From the NCBI GenBank assembly GCA_040882465.1, contig JBBEBG010000040.1:1-62807 (forward strand): DNA of 62,807 nucleotides, in the 5' to 3' direction. The position numbers were made by a program, and so were the translations under genes. The notes under the pieces are model-generated. The model did not search any database and had not been told where the DNA came from. It was given only the letters and a program-made list of their open reading frames with translations. Source of the stretch: Gemmatimonadota bacterium (GTDB taxonomy: Bacteria; Gemmatimonadota; Gemmatimonadetes; Longimicrobiales; Gaopeijiaceae). Positions 36,740 through 45,569 of the stretch are shown here, piece after piece. The stretch's first letter is position 1. Each line of letters begins with the position of its first letter.

Positions 36740-37282
36740 ATGAAGAAGAAGACATCAAAGTCCGTCCCTGCACGGCACGCACGCTTCGGCGTGATGGCCC
36801 TCGCCGCCCTCGCCTTCGCACTGGGCGGTACGGCGTACGCGGAGGCGCAGGTGAGCCCTGCCGCCGCGCAGATGGTGGGTCAGCAGCTTGTGAATGCGTT
36901 CACGCAGGACAGCCCCTTTACGCCGGACGCCCCCGACCATCTCTGGTTCGCAAATGGCGACGGCACCTACCTCTTCCTCCACTTCAACGCGGCCCTCGCG
37001 GATGCATCCGGACCGATGTTCACGGGGTGGGCCGTGCCGGGCCGGTGGTGCGCGGAGGATCAGCCGGGTCCTGAGTTCACGCACTTCCACCGCACGGCGA
37101 GGGTGGGGGCTTGGGATGCTGGACACGGCGGAGGGACCCCGGGAGAGACGGGCTACTGGCTGAAGCACATCGCGGTTCAGCGTATGGAGATGCCGGCGAT
37201 GATGGGCATGCCGGCGCGGACCATCGAGCCCGGCACGGATACGATGTTCATGCCGACGCAGGCCCCCAGGTGCGGGGACTGA
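36740..37282 (+). CDS. Secreted hypothetical protein
   Basis: 180 residues with signal peptide (MALAALAFALGGTAYAEAQ). The mature part is LVNAFTQDSPFTPDAPDHLWFANGDGTYLFLHF, GWAVPGRWCAEDQPGPEFTHFHRTARVGAWDAGHGGGTPGETGYWLKHIAV and a Met-rich MEMPAMMGMPARTI. Histidine- and methionine-rich patches suggest metal binding, but I do not recognise the family. Five bases before the cytochrome gene. Confidence 0.75.
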   Translation: MKKKTSKSVPARHARFGVMALAALAFALGGTAYAEAQVSPAAAQMVGQQLVNAFTQDSPFTPDAPDHLWFANGDGTYLFLHFNAALADASGPMFTGWAVPGRWCAEDQPGPEFTHFHRTARVGAWDAGHGGGTPGETGYWLKHIAVQRMEMPAMMGMPARTIEPGTDTMFMPTQAPRCGD

Positions 37283-37287
37283 CCTCG

Positions 37288-37743
37288 ATGCGTGCGCCAC
37301 GGTGCCTCCCCGTTCGGATTCTCGCGGCGGTTTCGCTCGTGCCTGCCGGGTGTAGGGGCGGCGCGGCCGAGGACGGAACGTTCGCGGAGTCGGACTCGGC
37401 GGAGTTGGTGCCGAGGATGAATTCGATCGTCGCGTCGGCGCCCGATGCCGCCCCGGGAGCTCCCGGGGCGGCGCTGTTCGGCCGTATCGGGTGCAACGGT
37501 TGCCACATGATCGCCGGCGTCGGAGGCATGGTGGGACCGGACCTCTCCGCCGTGGGTTCCAGGCCCTCACGAGACCCGGCGCGATGGCCCACGACGGAGG
37601 ACTACGTCCGCGCTTCACTCAGGAATCCCGCAGACTTCGTCGTGGACGGGTACAGTCCCGCGATGCCTCCTCCGGATCAACTCGGTATCACCGTCGAGGA
37701 CATCGAGATTCTCACGCGCTACTTGCTTGCGCTGACGGAGTGA
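37288..37743 (+). CDS. Cytochrome c, lipoprotein-like
   Basis: 151 residues. Signal-like N-terminus with lipobox (LVPAGC22); single haem c site CNGCH (Cys69, Cys72, His73), a downstream GPDLSAVGSR, and likely Met ligand in GYSPAMPPP. Small mono-haem cytochrome of the class I kind; electron carrier outside the membrane. In an operon with the secreted protein 5 bp upstream. Confidence 0.88.
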   Translation: MRAPRCLPVRILAAVSLVPAGCRGGAAEDGTFAESDSAELVPRMNSIVASAPDAAPGAPGAALFGRIGCNGCHMIAGVGGMVGPDLSAVGSRPSRDPARWPTTEDYVRASLRNPADFVVDGYSPAMPPPDQLGITVEDIEILTRYLLALTE

Positions 37744-37801
37744 GAGGAGGGTGGCGACCCGAGGTGATCCCACCCTGTTCAGGAGATCCGGGTGGCCGCC
37801 C

Positions 37802-38035
37802 TCACTCCGGCGAAGCCGCGGATGGGCATCTCCGGTCCCCGTAGGAGCAGAAGACGCAGCAGTCACCGGGTTTCGGCCGGACGCGGGCGCGGCACGCGGG
37901 GCAGTCCCACTGCCAGAGGCACGCATCGGTTGGGATCGCCAGGTGCGCCGCCGACCCGCAGGACGGGCAGGTGATTACACCGACCAGGCCACCGGACCCG
38001 TCCATGGCCGCGCCGCCGGGCGCGGAGACGTCCAT
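37802..38035 (-). CDS. GDCCVxC-domain protein
   Basis: 77 residues. ITCPSCGSAAHLAIPTDACLWQWDCPACRARVRPKPGDCCVFCSYGDRRCP: two zinc-type Cys pairs and the signature GDCCVFCSYG. In some relatives one of these cysteines is selenocysteine; here all are Cys codons. Members often sit beside mercury resistance genes. The ATG overlaps the stop of the DUF2911 gene by one base (TGATG), so the two are translationally coupled. Confidence 0.85.
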   Translation of the reverse strand: MDVSAPGGAAMDGSGGLVGVITCPSCGSAAHLAIPTDACLWQWDCPACRARVRPKPGDCCVFCSYGDRRCPSAASPE

Positions 38036-38601
38036 CAGTCCGGTCGCCGCACGCTGACCGGAATCCGAATCTCGCCCCAGTGGAGCGCGAGGATGGCGGC
38101 GTCGGCTGTCGCAAAGGGGAAGTAGAAGGCGAGCGTCTCCATGTGATCCGCCGCCTCCGGCCGGACCCGTAGGCGAAGGGCCTCGTTTCCCTCCGGATAG
38201 GGGCGGTGCGGCACATCCCAGGAGCGACTGAAGATCAGCGTCCACTCCGCGGGACCGGGGATGGCCCAGAGGCTGTACCGCCCTGCCGGAAGAACTTGCC
38301 CCTCGATCAGGACGTCTTCATCCACCTCGAGGCGGGTCGCCTCGTCCGCGCCGGGGTTCCAGATCGAGTCCCAGGGAACGAGCGCGCCGAAGAGGTCTCG
38401 TCCCCTCGCCACCGGCCGGTTGTAGACCACGGTCAGTTCCGTCGTCCCCATCCGCTGCGTGACCCGCGCGGGCTGACTAACTCGATAGTCGGCGTAAGGC
38501 GTCTGCGGCACGATGGGCGGGTCCTGTGCAATGAGGTGTCCCGGAAAGACGGTCAGGGTAACGGCAAGGGCGAGGGTGCAGATCTGAGCGCGACTGGGCA
38601 T
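38035..38601 (-). CDS. DUF2911 secreted protein
   Basis: 188 residues. Signal peptide ending HLIAQ; the DUF2911 pattern follows: ELTVVYNRPVARGRDLFGALVPWDSIWNPGADEATRLEVDEDVLIEGQVLPAGRYSLWAIPGPAEWTLIFSRSW. Complete for the family. Function unknown; the family is common in Gemmatimonadota, Bacteroidota and relatives. Confidence 0.9.
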   Translation of the reverse strand: MPSRAQICTLALAVTLTVFPGHLIAQDPPIVPQTPYADYRVSQPARVTQRMGTTELTVVYNRPVARGRDLFGALVPWDSIWNPGADEATRLEVDEDVLIEGQVLPAGRYSLWAIPGPAEWTLIFSRSWDVPHRPYPEGNEALRLRVRPEAADHMETLAFYFPFATADAAILALHWGEIRIPVSVRRPD

Positions 38602-38720
38602 CTGGCCTCCTGAGTGGCGTGGTGAAATGGCCTAAGCGAGGACGGGTGAGGCCCCTCGATCGGGACCTCACCCATCCCCACAACGTTCCCGCTATTCCCG
38701 GCGAATCCCGCTCCCTTTCC

Positions 38721-38760
38721 AGTTGGGACGGATCGAGTCCAGTTGAGACGGATCGAGCGC
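38721..38760. repeat. 20-bp tandem repeat, two units
   Basis: AGTTGGGACGGATCGAGTCC is followed at once by a second copy with two or three changes. It lies between the DUF2911 and DsrE genes. No function suggested. Confidence 0.8.
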
Positions 38761-38763
38761 CGA

Positions 38764-39120
38764 TCAGAAGGTCACGACCTCGTACCCGTCGGCCACGCGC
38801 TGCCGTAGGCTCGGATGCCCCTGGAACTCGCTCAGGAAGCGAACTCCCGCGTCCCTCACCCCATCCTTCACATCGAAGGCGTTGACGCAGAACTCACACG
38901 CGCCGGCGACCCGATCCTTCACGCCGAGAAACACCTTGTGGAGCTTGTGCTCGGGATTGTTGAGCTCGGGGATCCAGGTCACCCCGGCTCCATCGAAGAC
39001 GATCTCGACGTCGTCACCCGCATCTTTCGCTTCTCGCGCGAGCGTCAGTCCGTTCAAGACGCGCGCGAGGTCGGATCGGGCATCGTTGCCCGCCAGCACT
39101 ACCACGGAAACCTTTGCCAT
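38764..39120 (-). CDS. DsrE/DsrF-like sulfur relay family protein
   Basis: 118 residues: AKVSVVVLAGNDARSDLARVLNGLTLAREAKDAGDDVEIVFDGAGVTWIPELNN and a Cys-rich turn GACEFCVNAFDVKDGV. The DsrE fold carries sulfur or persulfide groups in several pathways; the two cysteines here fit that but the partner is unknown. Stands alone. Confidence 0.85.
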   Translation of the reverse strand: MAKVSVVVLAGNDARSDLARVLNGLTLAREAKDAGDDVEIVFDGAGVTWIPELNNPEHKLHKVFLGVKDRVAGACEFCVNAFDVKDGVRDAGVRFLSEFQGHPSLRQRVADGYEVVTF

Positions 39121-39253
39121 CGGAAACCTCCGGAAGTCGTCTTTCGATCGGATGAATCAGTGCGAATCGAACTGCATCTCTCCAATCCGCGCGGATCTCC
39201 AGGGGTTCCATCGGCCGCGCGCGCCGCAGGCGGACGCGCCAGGATTCGGCGGA

Positions 39254-39787
39254 TCACTCGATCGGATAGGGCTCCACGCGTGCGTCGGCGGGCTTCACGA
39301 GGCGGACCTCATCGAAGGGCTCCCGAAACGAGATTTCGGAGACCCATGCCTCGTTCCGGAATGCGCCTTCCTGCCCATCCTGATAGGCATATCCCCGGAA
39401 ACGAGTGGGCACGGTCAATCCGTCGACCGTCACGTAGTCCTCGTAAAAGAAGAACGTACCGGATTCGGGAGGCTCCGGTCCGTCGGGGGTGGGGACGTAA
39501 GGCCGTCCGTAGGTGACGGTGTAGACGATCGCGGCCACGCGACCCGTGTCGGGGTCGAGGTAGAGGAGATAGACGTCGCCGGACGACTCCCCGACTCCCT
39601 GGTCGTAGTACGCCATGACCCGGTCGTGAGGAACTCCTTGCAATGCCTCTGGAGGAGGGGTGCGGAATCGTATACCGGGATCCGCCATCACGAACGGAAT
39701 CGACTGGAAGTAGAACCCGGTGAGGGCCCAGAACCGCGGATTCGGCTGACGGCGCTCCCCGGGCCTGATCCAAGCTTCCGTGCCGTC
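39254..39787 (-). pseudogene. DUF6503-like protein, 5'-truncated
   Basis: The frame opens after a TAG at 39788 and reads DGTEAWIRPGERRQPNPRFWALTGFYFQSIPFVMADPGIRF, then VPHDRVMAYYDQGVGESSGDVYLLYLDPDTGRVAAIVYTVTYG to the stop. This is the C-terminal two thirds of a DUF6503-type secreted protein; the start and signal peptide are missing. The first ATG in frame (39691) would leave out conserved residues. The 3' end is duplicated at 32905-33021. Confidence 0.65.
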
Positions 39788-39841
39788 CTATGCGAAGCGC
39801 GCGCTCCCTTCCGTTGGTTGGGTTGTGATCGTTTGGAAAGG

Positions 39842-40261
39842 TCAAACTGGCTCGGGCACCGGAGCGTCGTGGGCGAACAACGCCGCCGCCAGCACCGCCG
39901 GATCGGGCCACTCCCCGCTCGCGATGAGGCGCCCGTTCACGACCACCGCATTCACCTTGAGCCCGCCGATCGTCCGCAGCCACTCCCGAGGTGGCACCCG
40001 GTACCGCCGGAAGTCCCGGAGGAGAATCGGAAGGAGCGAGATCCAGTTTCTCGGGTCCACCACACGGAGATCGACGGATTCGCCGAGTCGCTTTCGGACC
40101 TCGCGGTAGACGGATCCCGCCTTCTCCATCTCGCGGCGCCGTTCGGGGAAGCAGGTCTCCCCGTTCCAGCTTAGGAAGTCGCCTTCGAGGCGTCCGCAGC
40201 ACCCGCTGGACGACATCTGCTGCTCCCACTCCCGAACCAGAATCACGCTGGGCCGCATCAT
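39842..40261 (-). CDS. Thioredoxin-like-fold hypothetical protein with Cys-Cys motif
   Basis: 139 residues. N-terminal strand with SVILVREW, a Cys pair SGCCGRLEGDF, another Cys in GETCFPERRR, then VDLRVVDPRNWISLLPILLRDFRRYRVPPREWLRTIGGLKVNAVVVNGRLIASGEWP. The strand-helix order and paired cysteines suggest a thioredoxin-like redox or metal-binding protein; I do not recognise a named family. Its ATG overlaps the stop of the hydrolase-OsmC gene by 4 bp. Confidence 0.65.
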   Translation of the reverse strand: MMRPSVILVREWEQQMSSSGCCGRLEGDFLSWNGETCFPERRREMEKAGSVYREVRKRLGESVDLRVVDPRNWISLLPILLRDFRRYRVPPREWLRTIGGLKVNAVVVNGRLIASGEWPDPAVLAAALFAHDAPVPEPV

Positions 40262-41547
40262 TGCTCTTCCTCTCCGCTGAGTTTCGCTTCGGGCTGGCTT
40301 GCCACCATTCTCGGCTTCGCCGGCTCACTCCCCGCGTGGGTCAGGATGCGGACCCCGGCGTCCAGGGTCCGATGGACGGGGCAGCGCTCGGCGATCTCGA
40401 GAAGCCTTTGACGCTGCTCCTCGTCCAATGGACCGATCAGGGTCACCTCTCGCTCGAGCTCGTCGAGGCGCGCGTCTTCCTTGGCCGCCCGTTCTTCGTC
40501 CTTGGCATAGATCTTCGAGTGCTCCAGCCGCACGATCGCCTGCTCGAGGGGCCACCCCTTCCGGTCCGCGTAGATGCGGAGCGTCATGGACGTGCAGGCA
40601 CCGAGCGCGGCGGCGAGGAGATCGTAGGGAGTCGGTCCGAGGCCGTCGCCGCCCGCGGCCTTCGGCTCATCGGCCGTGAGGGCGTATCCCCGCGCGGCGA
40701 TCTCGGTACGGAACGAGCCGGACACCGTGCGTGTGGTTACGCGATTGTCCGTCGCGAGATCTTCAATCGTGGCGGGCTCCGGCGGGAGCTCCAGATACCG
40801 GTGGACCCAGGCGGCGAGGACCGAACCCACGTAGAGGGAGTCCTGCTCGTCCAGGAGGAGGTGGTCCGCGTCGTCGAGCGAGACAAAGCTCTTCGGATGC
40901 TTCGCCGCTTTGAAAATCAGCGCCGCGTTTTCGATTCCAACCACTCGGTCCACCGGCGAATGGAAGACGAGGAGCGGGCGCTTGAGGGCGCCGATCACCT
41001 CCTCCACCCGCTGATCGGACAGATCCTCGATGAACTTCCGGCTCACGGTGAAAGAGCGTCCCCCGATGGACACGGCGACTTCGGACCGATGGTCGAGCGC
41101 CTCCGCCGCGTCTCCGAGAAGTCCCTTCACGTGTTCCGGGTCGTAGGGTGCTCCGATGGTCGCCACGGCGCGAACCGAGTCGAGTCGGCCCGCCGCCTGC
41201 AAGACCGCCGCCCCACCCAGGGAGTGACCGATCAGGATCGCCGGGGCGGACAACATCTCATCCATGTACGCGGCCGCGGCGATCAGGTCCTCCACGTTCG
41301 ACGAGAAGGTCGTATCGGCGAAGTCGCCCTCGCTTTCGCCGAGGCCGGTGAAGTCGAAGCGAAGAACGGCGATCCGCTCCTGGGTGAGCGCTCGGCTGAT
41401 GTTGACCACCGGCTTCAGATCCTTGGAGCAGGTGAAGCAGTGGGCGAAGAGCGCGCAGGCGACGACGTCCCCGTCCGGGGGAAGGCTCAGGCGGGCGCTC
41501 AGCTGATCGCCGTTCGCGCCGGGAAATGTGATGCGTTGATTGATCAT
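40258..41547 (-). CDS. Alpha/beta hydrolase fused to OsmC-like peroxidase domain
   Basis: 429 residues. Residues 1-260 are an alpha/beta hydrolase with nucleophile Ser109 (GHSLGG) and a likely catalytic His in DADHL (about 229). Residues 270-410 are an OsmC-like domain with both conserved cysteines, Cys318 (GACTSM) and Cys389 (RCPVH), which reduce organic hydroperoxides in the family. The fusion is known in many bacteria; the hydrolase substrate is unknown. The MINQ start at 41547 is preferred to a longer frame. Confidence 0.9.
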   Translation of the reverse strand: MINQRITFPGANGDQLSARLSLPPDGDVVACALFAHCFTCSKDLKPVVNISRALTQERIAVLRFDFTGLGESEGDFADTTFSSNVEDLIAAAAYMDEMLSAPAILIGHSLGGAAVLQAAGRLDSVRAVATIGAPYDPEHVKGLLGDAAEALDHRSEVAVSIGGRSFTVSRKFIEDLSDQRVEEVIGALKRPLLVFHSPVDRVVGIENAALIFKAAKHPKSFVSLDDADHLLLDEQDSLYVGSVLAAWVHRYLELPPEPATIEDLATDNRVTTRTVSGSFRTEIAARGYALTADEPKAAGGDGLGPTPYDLLAAALGACTSMTLRIYADRKGWPLEQAIVRLEHSKIYAKDEERAAKEDARLDELEREVTLIGPLDEEQRQRLLEIAERCPVHRTLDAGVRILTHAGSEPAKPRMVASQPEAKLSGEEEQ

Positions 41548-41729
41548 GACGGTCTCACCAGAGAAATCGGTGAATGGGCGGCGTGGTTCCATGCGGGGTG
41601 CCGGCTCGGCCCGGCAGGGGTGGGCCGCCCGGAACCACACGGCGGGCCCGAGGATTTCCGGTGCGGGGCTTCGCCACACGAGCGGTGCGTTGCCCGACTT
41701 CCGGTCCAACCCCGCTTCGGAGCCTCGAA

Positions 41730-43295
41730 ATGGTCAGACGCTGGTTCTACTTCGTCAGCGCCGGGACGCTCTTCCTCGTCGCGGTGATGGGGATGCTCTG
41801 GCCTCCCGCCCTCGCGGCTCTGGCCGTCGTCGGGCCTCTCGTGGGTCTGGGCATCTACGACGTCGTCCAGCGCCGAAGAACGATCCTCCGCAACTTTCCC
41901 ATCCTCGGGCACTTCCGATACGGCTTCGAAGCGATCCGTCCAGAGATCCAGCAGTACTTCGTCGAATCCAACATCGATGCGTTCCCAATCGAACGGGAAA
42001 TGAGGAGTATCGTCTACCGACGTGCCAAGGGCCAACTCGAAACGCAGCCGTTTGGAACCCAGAGGGACGTCTACCGGGACGGCTACGAGTGGGCCGCGCA
42101 TTCCCTAACAGATGTCGCCGTGCTGGAGGAAGAGCCGCGCATCCGCGTGGGCGGCCGCGAGTGCCGGCACCCCTACCTCGCCTCTCGCCTGAACATCTCC
42201 GCGATGAGCTTCGGGGCACTCTCGCCTACCGCCGTCCGTGCCCTCGCGCTTGGGGCGAAGAAGGGCGGATTTTCCCTCAATACGGGCGAAGGAGGGATCT
42301 CCCCCCACCACCGGGAAGGAGGCGCCGATCTCGTTTGGCAGATCGGGACGGGTTACTTCGGATGCCGGAACGCGGACGGGACCTTCGACTCCGGACGCTT
42401 TCGAGCCGAAGCGGCGGCCGACCAGGTGCGGATGATCGAGCTGAAGCTCTCCCAGGGAGCGAAGCCTGGGCATGGCGGAATTCTTCCGGCACCCAAGGTC
42501 ACGCCAGAAATCGCGGCTATTCGCGGCCTTCGACCTTTCGAGACGGTTTTTTCGCCTCCTCGCCACTCCGCCTTCGCGGGGCCGGTTGGCCTCCTCGAGT
42601 TCGTGGCTCGCCTACGTGAGCTCTCCGGGGGAAAGCCGGTCGGGTTCAAGTTGAGCGTGGGCCGGCGCCGCGAGGTGCTTTCCGTGTGCAAGGCGATGAG
42701 GGACACAGGAATCGCGCCGGACTTCGTCACGGTGGACGGCGGGGAAGGGGGAACGGGGGCCGCCCCTCTCGAGTTCGCCAATTCCGTGGGGATGCCGGCG
42801 CGTGACGCCTGGATCCTCGTGCATAACGCCCTCCGCGGTGCGGGACTCCGCGATCAGGTTCGACTCTTCGCGAGTGGAAAGATCTTCACCGGCTTCCACA
42901 TGATTCGCGCCATGGCGCTCGGCGCGGACGCCTGCAATTCGGCGCGCGGAATGATGCTGGCGCTCGGCTGCATCCAGGCACTACGGTGCAACAACGATAC
43001 CTGCCCAACGGGAATCGCGACGCAGAATGGGGCCCTCTATCGCACTCTGGACGTCCCGGACAAGAGCGAACGCGTCTTCCGCTTCCACCGCGAAACCGTC
43101 CACAGCTTTCTCGAGCTTCTGGCGGCGATGGGACTCGAGGGTCCCGAAGAGATCTCGGGCTCCTACCTCTTCCGGCGGATCAGCCCCGAAACTGTGAAGA
43201 GCTTCGAGGAACTCTACGAGGTCCTGGCCGACGGAGCGCTCCTCAATGGGAGTTGCCCCCACGAGGGGTGGCGCGCCGACTGGGAAGCGGCCTGA
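41730..43295 (+). CDS. FMN-binding glutamate-synthase-like protein
   Basis: 521 residues. Two N-terminal hydrophobic helices (FYFVSAGTLFLVAVMGMLW; LAALAVVGPLVGLGIYDV), then a GltB-type alpha/beta barrel: ISAMSFGALSPTAVRALALGAKKGGFSLNTGEGG, GHGGILPAPKVT, TVDGGEGGTGAAP, and an iron-sulfur-type cysteine set ALRCNNDTCPTGIA. This stand-alone membrane-anchored form lacks the amidotransferase domain, so it is not a complete glutamate synthase; substrate unknown. GGAG precedes the ATG. Confidence 0.9.
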   Translation: MVRRWFYFVSAGTLFLVAVMGMLWPPALAALAVVGPLVGLGIYDVVQRRRTILRNFPILGHFRYGFEAIRPEIQQYFVESNIDAFPIEREMRSIVYRRAKGQLETQPFGTQRDVYRDGYEWAAHSLTDVAVLEEEPRIRVGGRECRHPYLASRLNISAMSFGALSPTAVRALALGAKKGGFSLNTGEGGISPHHREGGADLVWQIGTGYFGCRNADGTFDSGRFRAEAAADQVRMIELKLSQGAKPGHGGILPAPKVTPEIAAIRGLRPFETVFSPPRHSAFAGPVGLLEFVARLRELSGGKPVGFKLSVGRRREVLSVCKAMRDTGIAPDFVTVDGGEGGTGAAPLEFANSVGMPARDAWILVHNALRGAGLRDQVRLFASGKIFTGFHMIRAMALGADACNSARGMMLALGCIQALRCNNDTCPTGIATQNGALYRTLDVPDKSERVFRFHRETVHSFLELLAAMGLEGPEEISGSYLFRRISPETVKSFEELYEVLADGALLNGSCPHEGWRADWEAA

Positions 43296-43373
43296 GGTTT
43301 CACGGCGGCGTTCCACTCCAAGGGCGGCCCTTTCCCCTCCCGCAGTGGCGACCGGCGGGCAGTTGGAATCCGC

Positions 43374-44348
43374 TCATCGGTCCAGCCGGCGCCGCCAGTC
43401 GGCAATGGTCCGTCCGATGATCTCGGGCTGATCCTCCTGGACGTAGTGGCGCCCCGAGCCGATGAACGCGGACTGGAGGTTTCGGACCTCGCGAACCATG
43501 GTCTCGGCGAAGGACTCCGGATTCAGCGCGCCGGGTCGGGCCCAAAGATGCAGCATCGGAAGATCCGTGCTCCGCATCCAGGCTCCGATCGCCTCCACGA
43601 CCTCGACGTTTCGTGCGGGTTCGCCTCCGGCGGGGAGCTCCCGCGGCCAGACGAGTGTGGGGAGCCGCGAGGCGGGAGTCGGAAAGGGTTCCCGGTAGTG
43701 AGCCATTTCTTCCTCGGTGAGTCCTCGCACCACGCTTCCCGGGAGGATCTGCTCCACGAACAGGTTCTGCTCGAGAATGAGCTCTTCCCCCTCTCCCGCG
43801 GTGCGTAGTCGTGCGAAGAGACCTCCGAGCGGATTCGGGTTGGGGTAGGCGGGTGGCACGATCGCCTCCATGAAGGCCACCCCGACGACGTTGTCCTCAT
43901 GGTCCAACGCATATTGGAATCCCAGGACCGATCCCCAGTCGTGCACCACGAGCGTGAGATTCCGCAGATCGAGCGCCTCGATGAAACCGCGCAGGTACCG
44001 AGCATGATCCTGAAACGTATACGCGATGTCGGGCTTGTCCGAACGTCCCATCCCGATCAGGTCCACCGCGATGGCGCGGTACCCCTCGCTCAGATACGGT
44101 ATGACGTTTCGCCAGAGATAGGACGAGGTGGGATTCCCGTGGATGAAGAGGATCGGAGCTCCACCGCCTTCGTCCACGTAGTGCATCCGCGATCCGAGCA
44201 CCTCCACGAATCTCGATTCGAAGGGGAACTCGGCTGAGATGGTGGGAGCGGACGTGACCTGACCCAGGGCGGCCGTGGGGCCCGCGAGGGCCATCAGGGT
44301 GGCCAAGGCCCCGGTTCGAACAAGATGGTTGGGTGCACTAGTCCGCAT
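43374..44348 (-). CDS. Haloalkane dehalogenase-like hydrolase, HLD-II type, with signal peptide
   Basis: 324 residues. After a signal-like N-terminus (LMALAGPTAALGQ) comes the HLD-II core: HGNPTSSYLWRN with halide-binding Asn72, nucleophile Asp137 followed by Trp138 (VVHDWGSVLGF), catalytic acid Glu161 (FMEA) and His301 (SGRHYVQEDQPE). The full set of catalytic and halide-binding residues supports cleavage of carbon-halogen bonds, though natural substrates are often unknown. Secreted forms are less usual. Ten bases after the egtD-like gene stop lies its start, so they may be co-transcribed. Confidence 0.88.
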   Translation of the reverse strand: MRTSAPNHLVRTGALATLMALAGPTAALGQVTSAPTISAEFPFESRFVEVLGSRMHYVDEGGGAPILFIHGNPTSSYLWRNVIPYLSEGYRAIAVDLIGMGRSDKPDIAYTFQDHARYLRGFIEALDLRNLTLVVHDWGSVLGFQYALDHEDNVVGVAFMEAIVPPAYPNPNPLGGLFARLRTAGEGEELILEQNLFVEQILPGSVVRGLTEEEMAHYREPFPTPASRLPTLVWPRELPAGGEPARNVEVVEAIGAWMRSTDLPMLHLWARPGALNPESFAETMVREVRNLQSAFIGSGRHYVQEDQPEIIGRTIADWRRRLDR

Positions 44349-44357
44349 GTTCCCTCG

Positions 44358-45326
44358 CTAAGTGGAAGTGTGGTCGGACCGACTTTCGAGGAACCGGACG
44401 GAGAACCAGCTCCGGTCATCCAGCCACTCGCGCCGCGTAACCCAGCTTCCCGCGGCGATCAGGGCATCCAGGGCCTCCGGGGAGTACTTGTGCGAATACT
44501 CCGTGATGATCGGCTCGCCCTCGACGAAGTCCCCGGAAAGAAGTCGGTTCACGTGCTTGAGGACGTTGAGATTGAAGCGCGCGGTGACGCCGGCGGAATC
44601 GTTATACGCGGCCTCGATCGTCGCTCGGTCCTTGGTCAGGTCCGCTCCCAGAATCATCCCGCCATCCTGTCCCACCAGTCCGGCCATGTGCCGCAGGAAG
44701 TCGATCGCCTCCCGCGAGGTGAAGTTTTCGATTGACGATCCCGGAAAGAACACGATGGTCCGTTCCGCGTTCGTCGCGGGGCTCACCAGGTCGAAAGGTC
44801 TGGAATAGTCGGCCTGAATCGGCGTTACATCAAGGGTCGGATGGAGACGGCGCAGCCGGTCGCTCAAATCGCGGAGGGCGCCGCGCGTCACGTCGACCGC
44901 CACGTAGGCGGCGGGATGTTCCAGCGCCCGCAAGAGGATCTCGGTCTTGGCGCCGCTTCCGCTGCCGGGCTCGATGACCCGAACCCGAGGGCCCATGATC
45001 GTCGCAAGTTCCGGAGTGCACGTCTTGAGGATCGAGAGTTCCGTGCGGGTCAAGTAGTACTCCGGGAGCCGCGTGATCTCATCGAATAGTCGGGCTCCCG
45101 CGGAGTCGTAGAGGAGCCGGGGCGGGAGTCTCCTGGGGCGAAGCGACAATCCTCGGATGATCTCGTTGCGCAGTGCGGCGGGAACCTGTGCGGGGCTTTG
45201 ACGGGTCGAGGGCACTCGATCGTTCAGCTGGAGTTTGGGGGCGGTCCGGTCTGAATCCGAAGGGCGCGCTCTCATGTAGTCCCATCCAGCCATGGACGGC
45301 CTTGGAACGCGCGGGGTCCCCCTCAT
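44358..45326 (-). CDS. egtD: L-histidine N-alpha-methyltransferase (EgtD-like)
   Basis: 322 residues. Family motifs: LPPRLLYDSAGARLFDEITRLPEYYLTRTE, VIEPGSGSGAKTEILL, TIVFFPGSSIENF, GMILGADLTKD, and FNLNVLKHVNRLLSGDF. EgtD makes trimethylhistidine (hercynine), the first step of ergothioneine synthesis. No egtB is next to it. The first ATG is used; ATGs at residues 12 and 18 are equally possible because the first 25 residues are not conserved. Confidence 0.9.
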   Translation of the reverse strand: MRGTPRVPRPSMAGWDYMRARPSDSDRTAPKLQLNDRVPSTRQSPAQVPAALRNEIIRGLSLRPRRLPPRLLYDSAGARLFDEITRLPEYYLTRTELSILKTCTPELATIMGPRVRVIEPGSGSGAKTEILLRALEHPAAYVAVDVTRGALRDLSDRLRRLHPTLDVTPIQADYSRPFDLVSPATNAERTIVFFPGSSIENFTSREAIDFLRHMAGLVGQDGGMILGADLTKDRATIEAAYNDSAGVTARFNLNVLKHVNRLLSGDFVEGEPIITEYSHKYSPEALDALIAAGSWVTRREWLDDRSWFSVRFLESRSDHTST

Positions 45327-45569
45327 CCCGGATATCCTCCGTACACGTCCCTGAAGCCGGTCAGCGGCCTTCCCTGATCACACAGCCGCCCGTCCGACCC
45401 ATCTGGATCCTCTGAGGCCGTCCTCGTGCCTCCTCCGGCCCCTCAGGACGTCGCGAAACCACCCCCGATATTTAGAGAGCGCGCGCGATCCGGCGACGCC
45501 AAACGTCCGGTCCGCACGGCTCGAACATCGTCCACACGACGAACTTTCGCTCTGCGATGGAGGTGCCCC

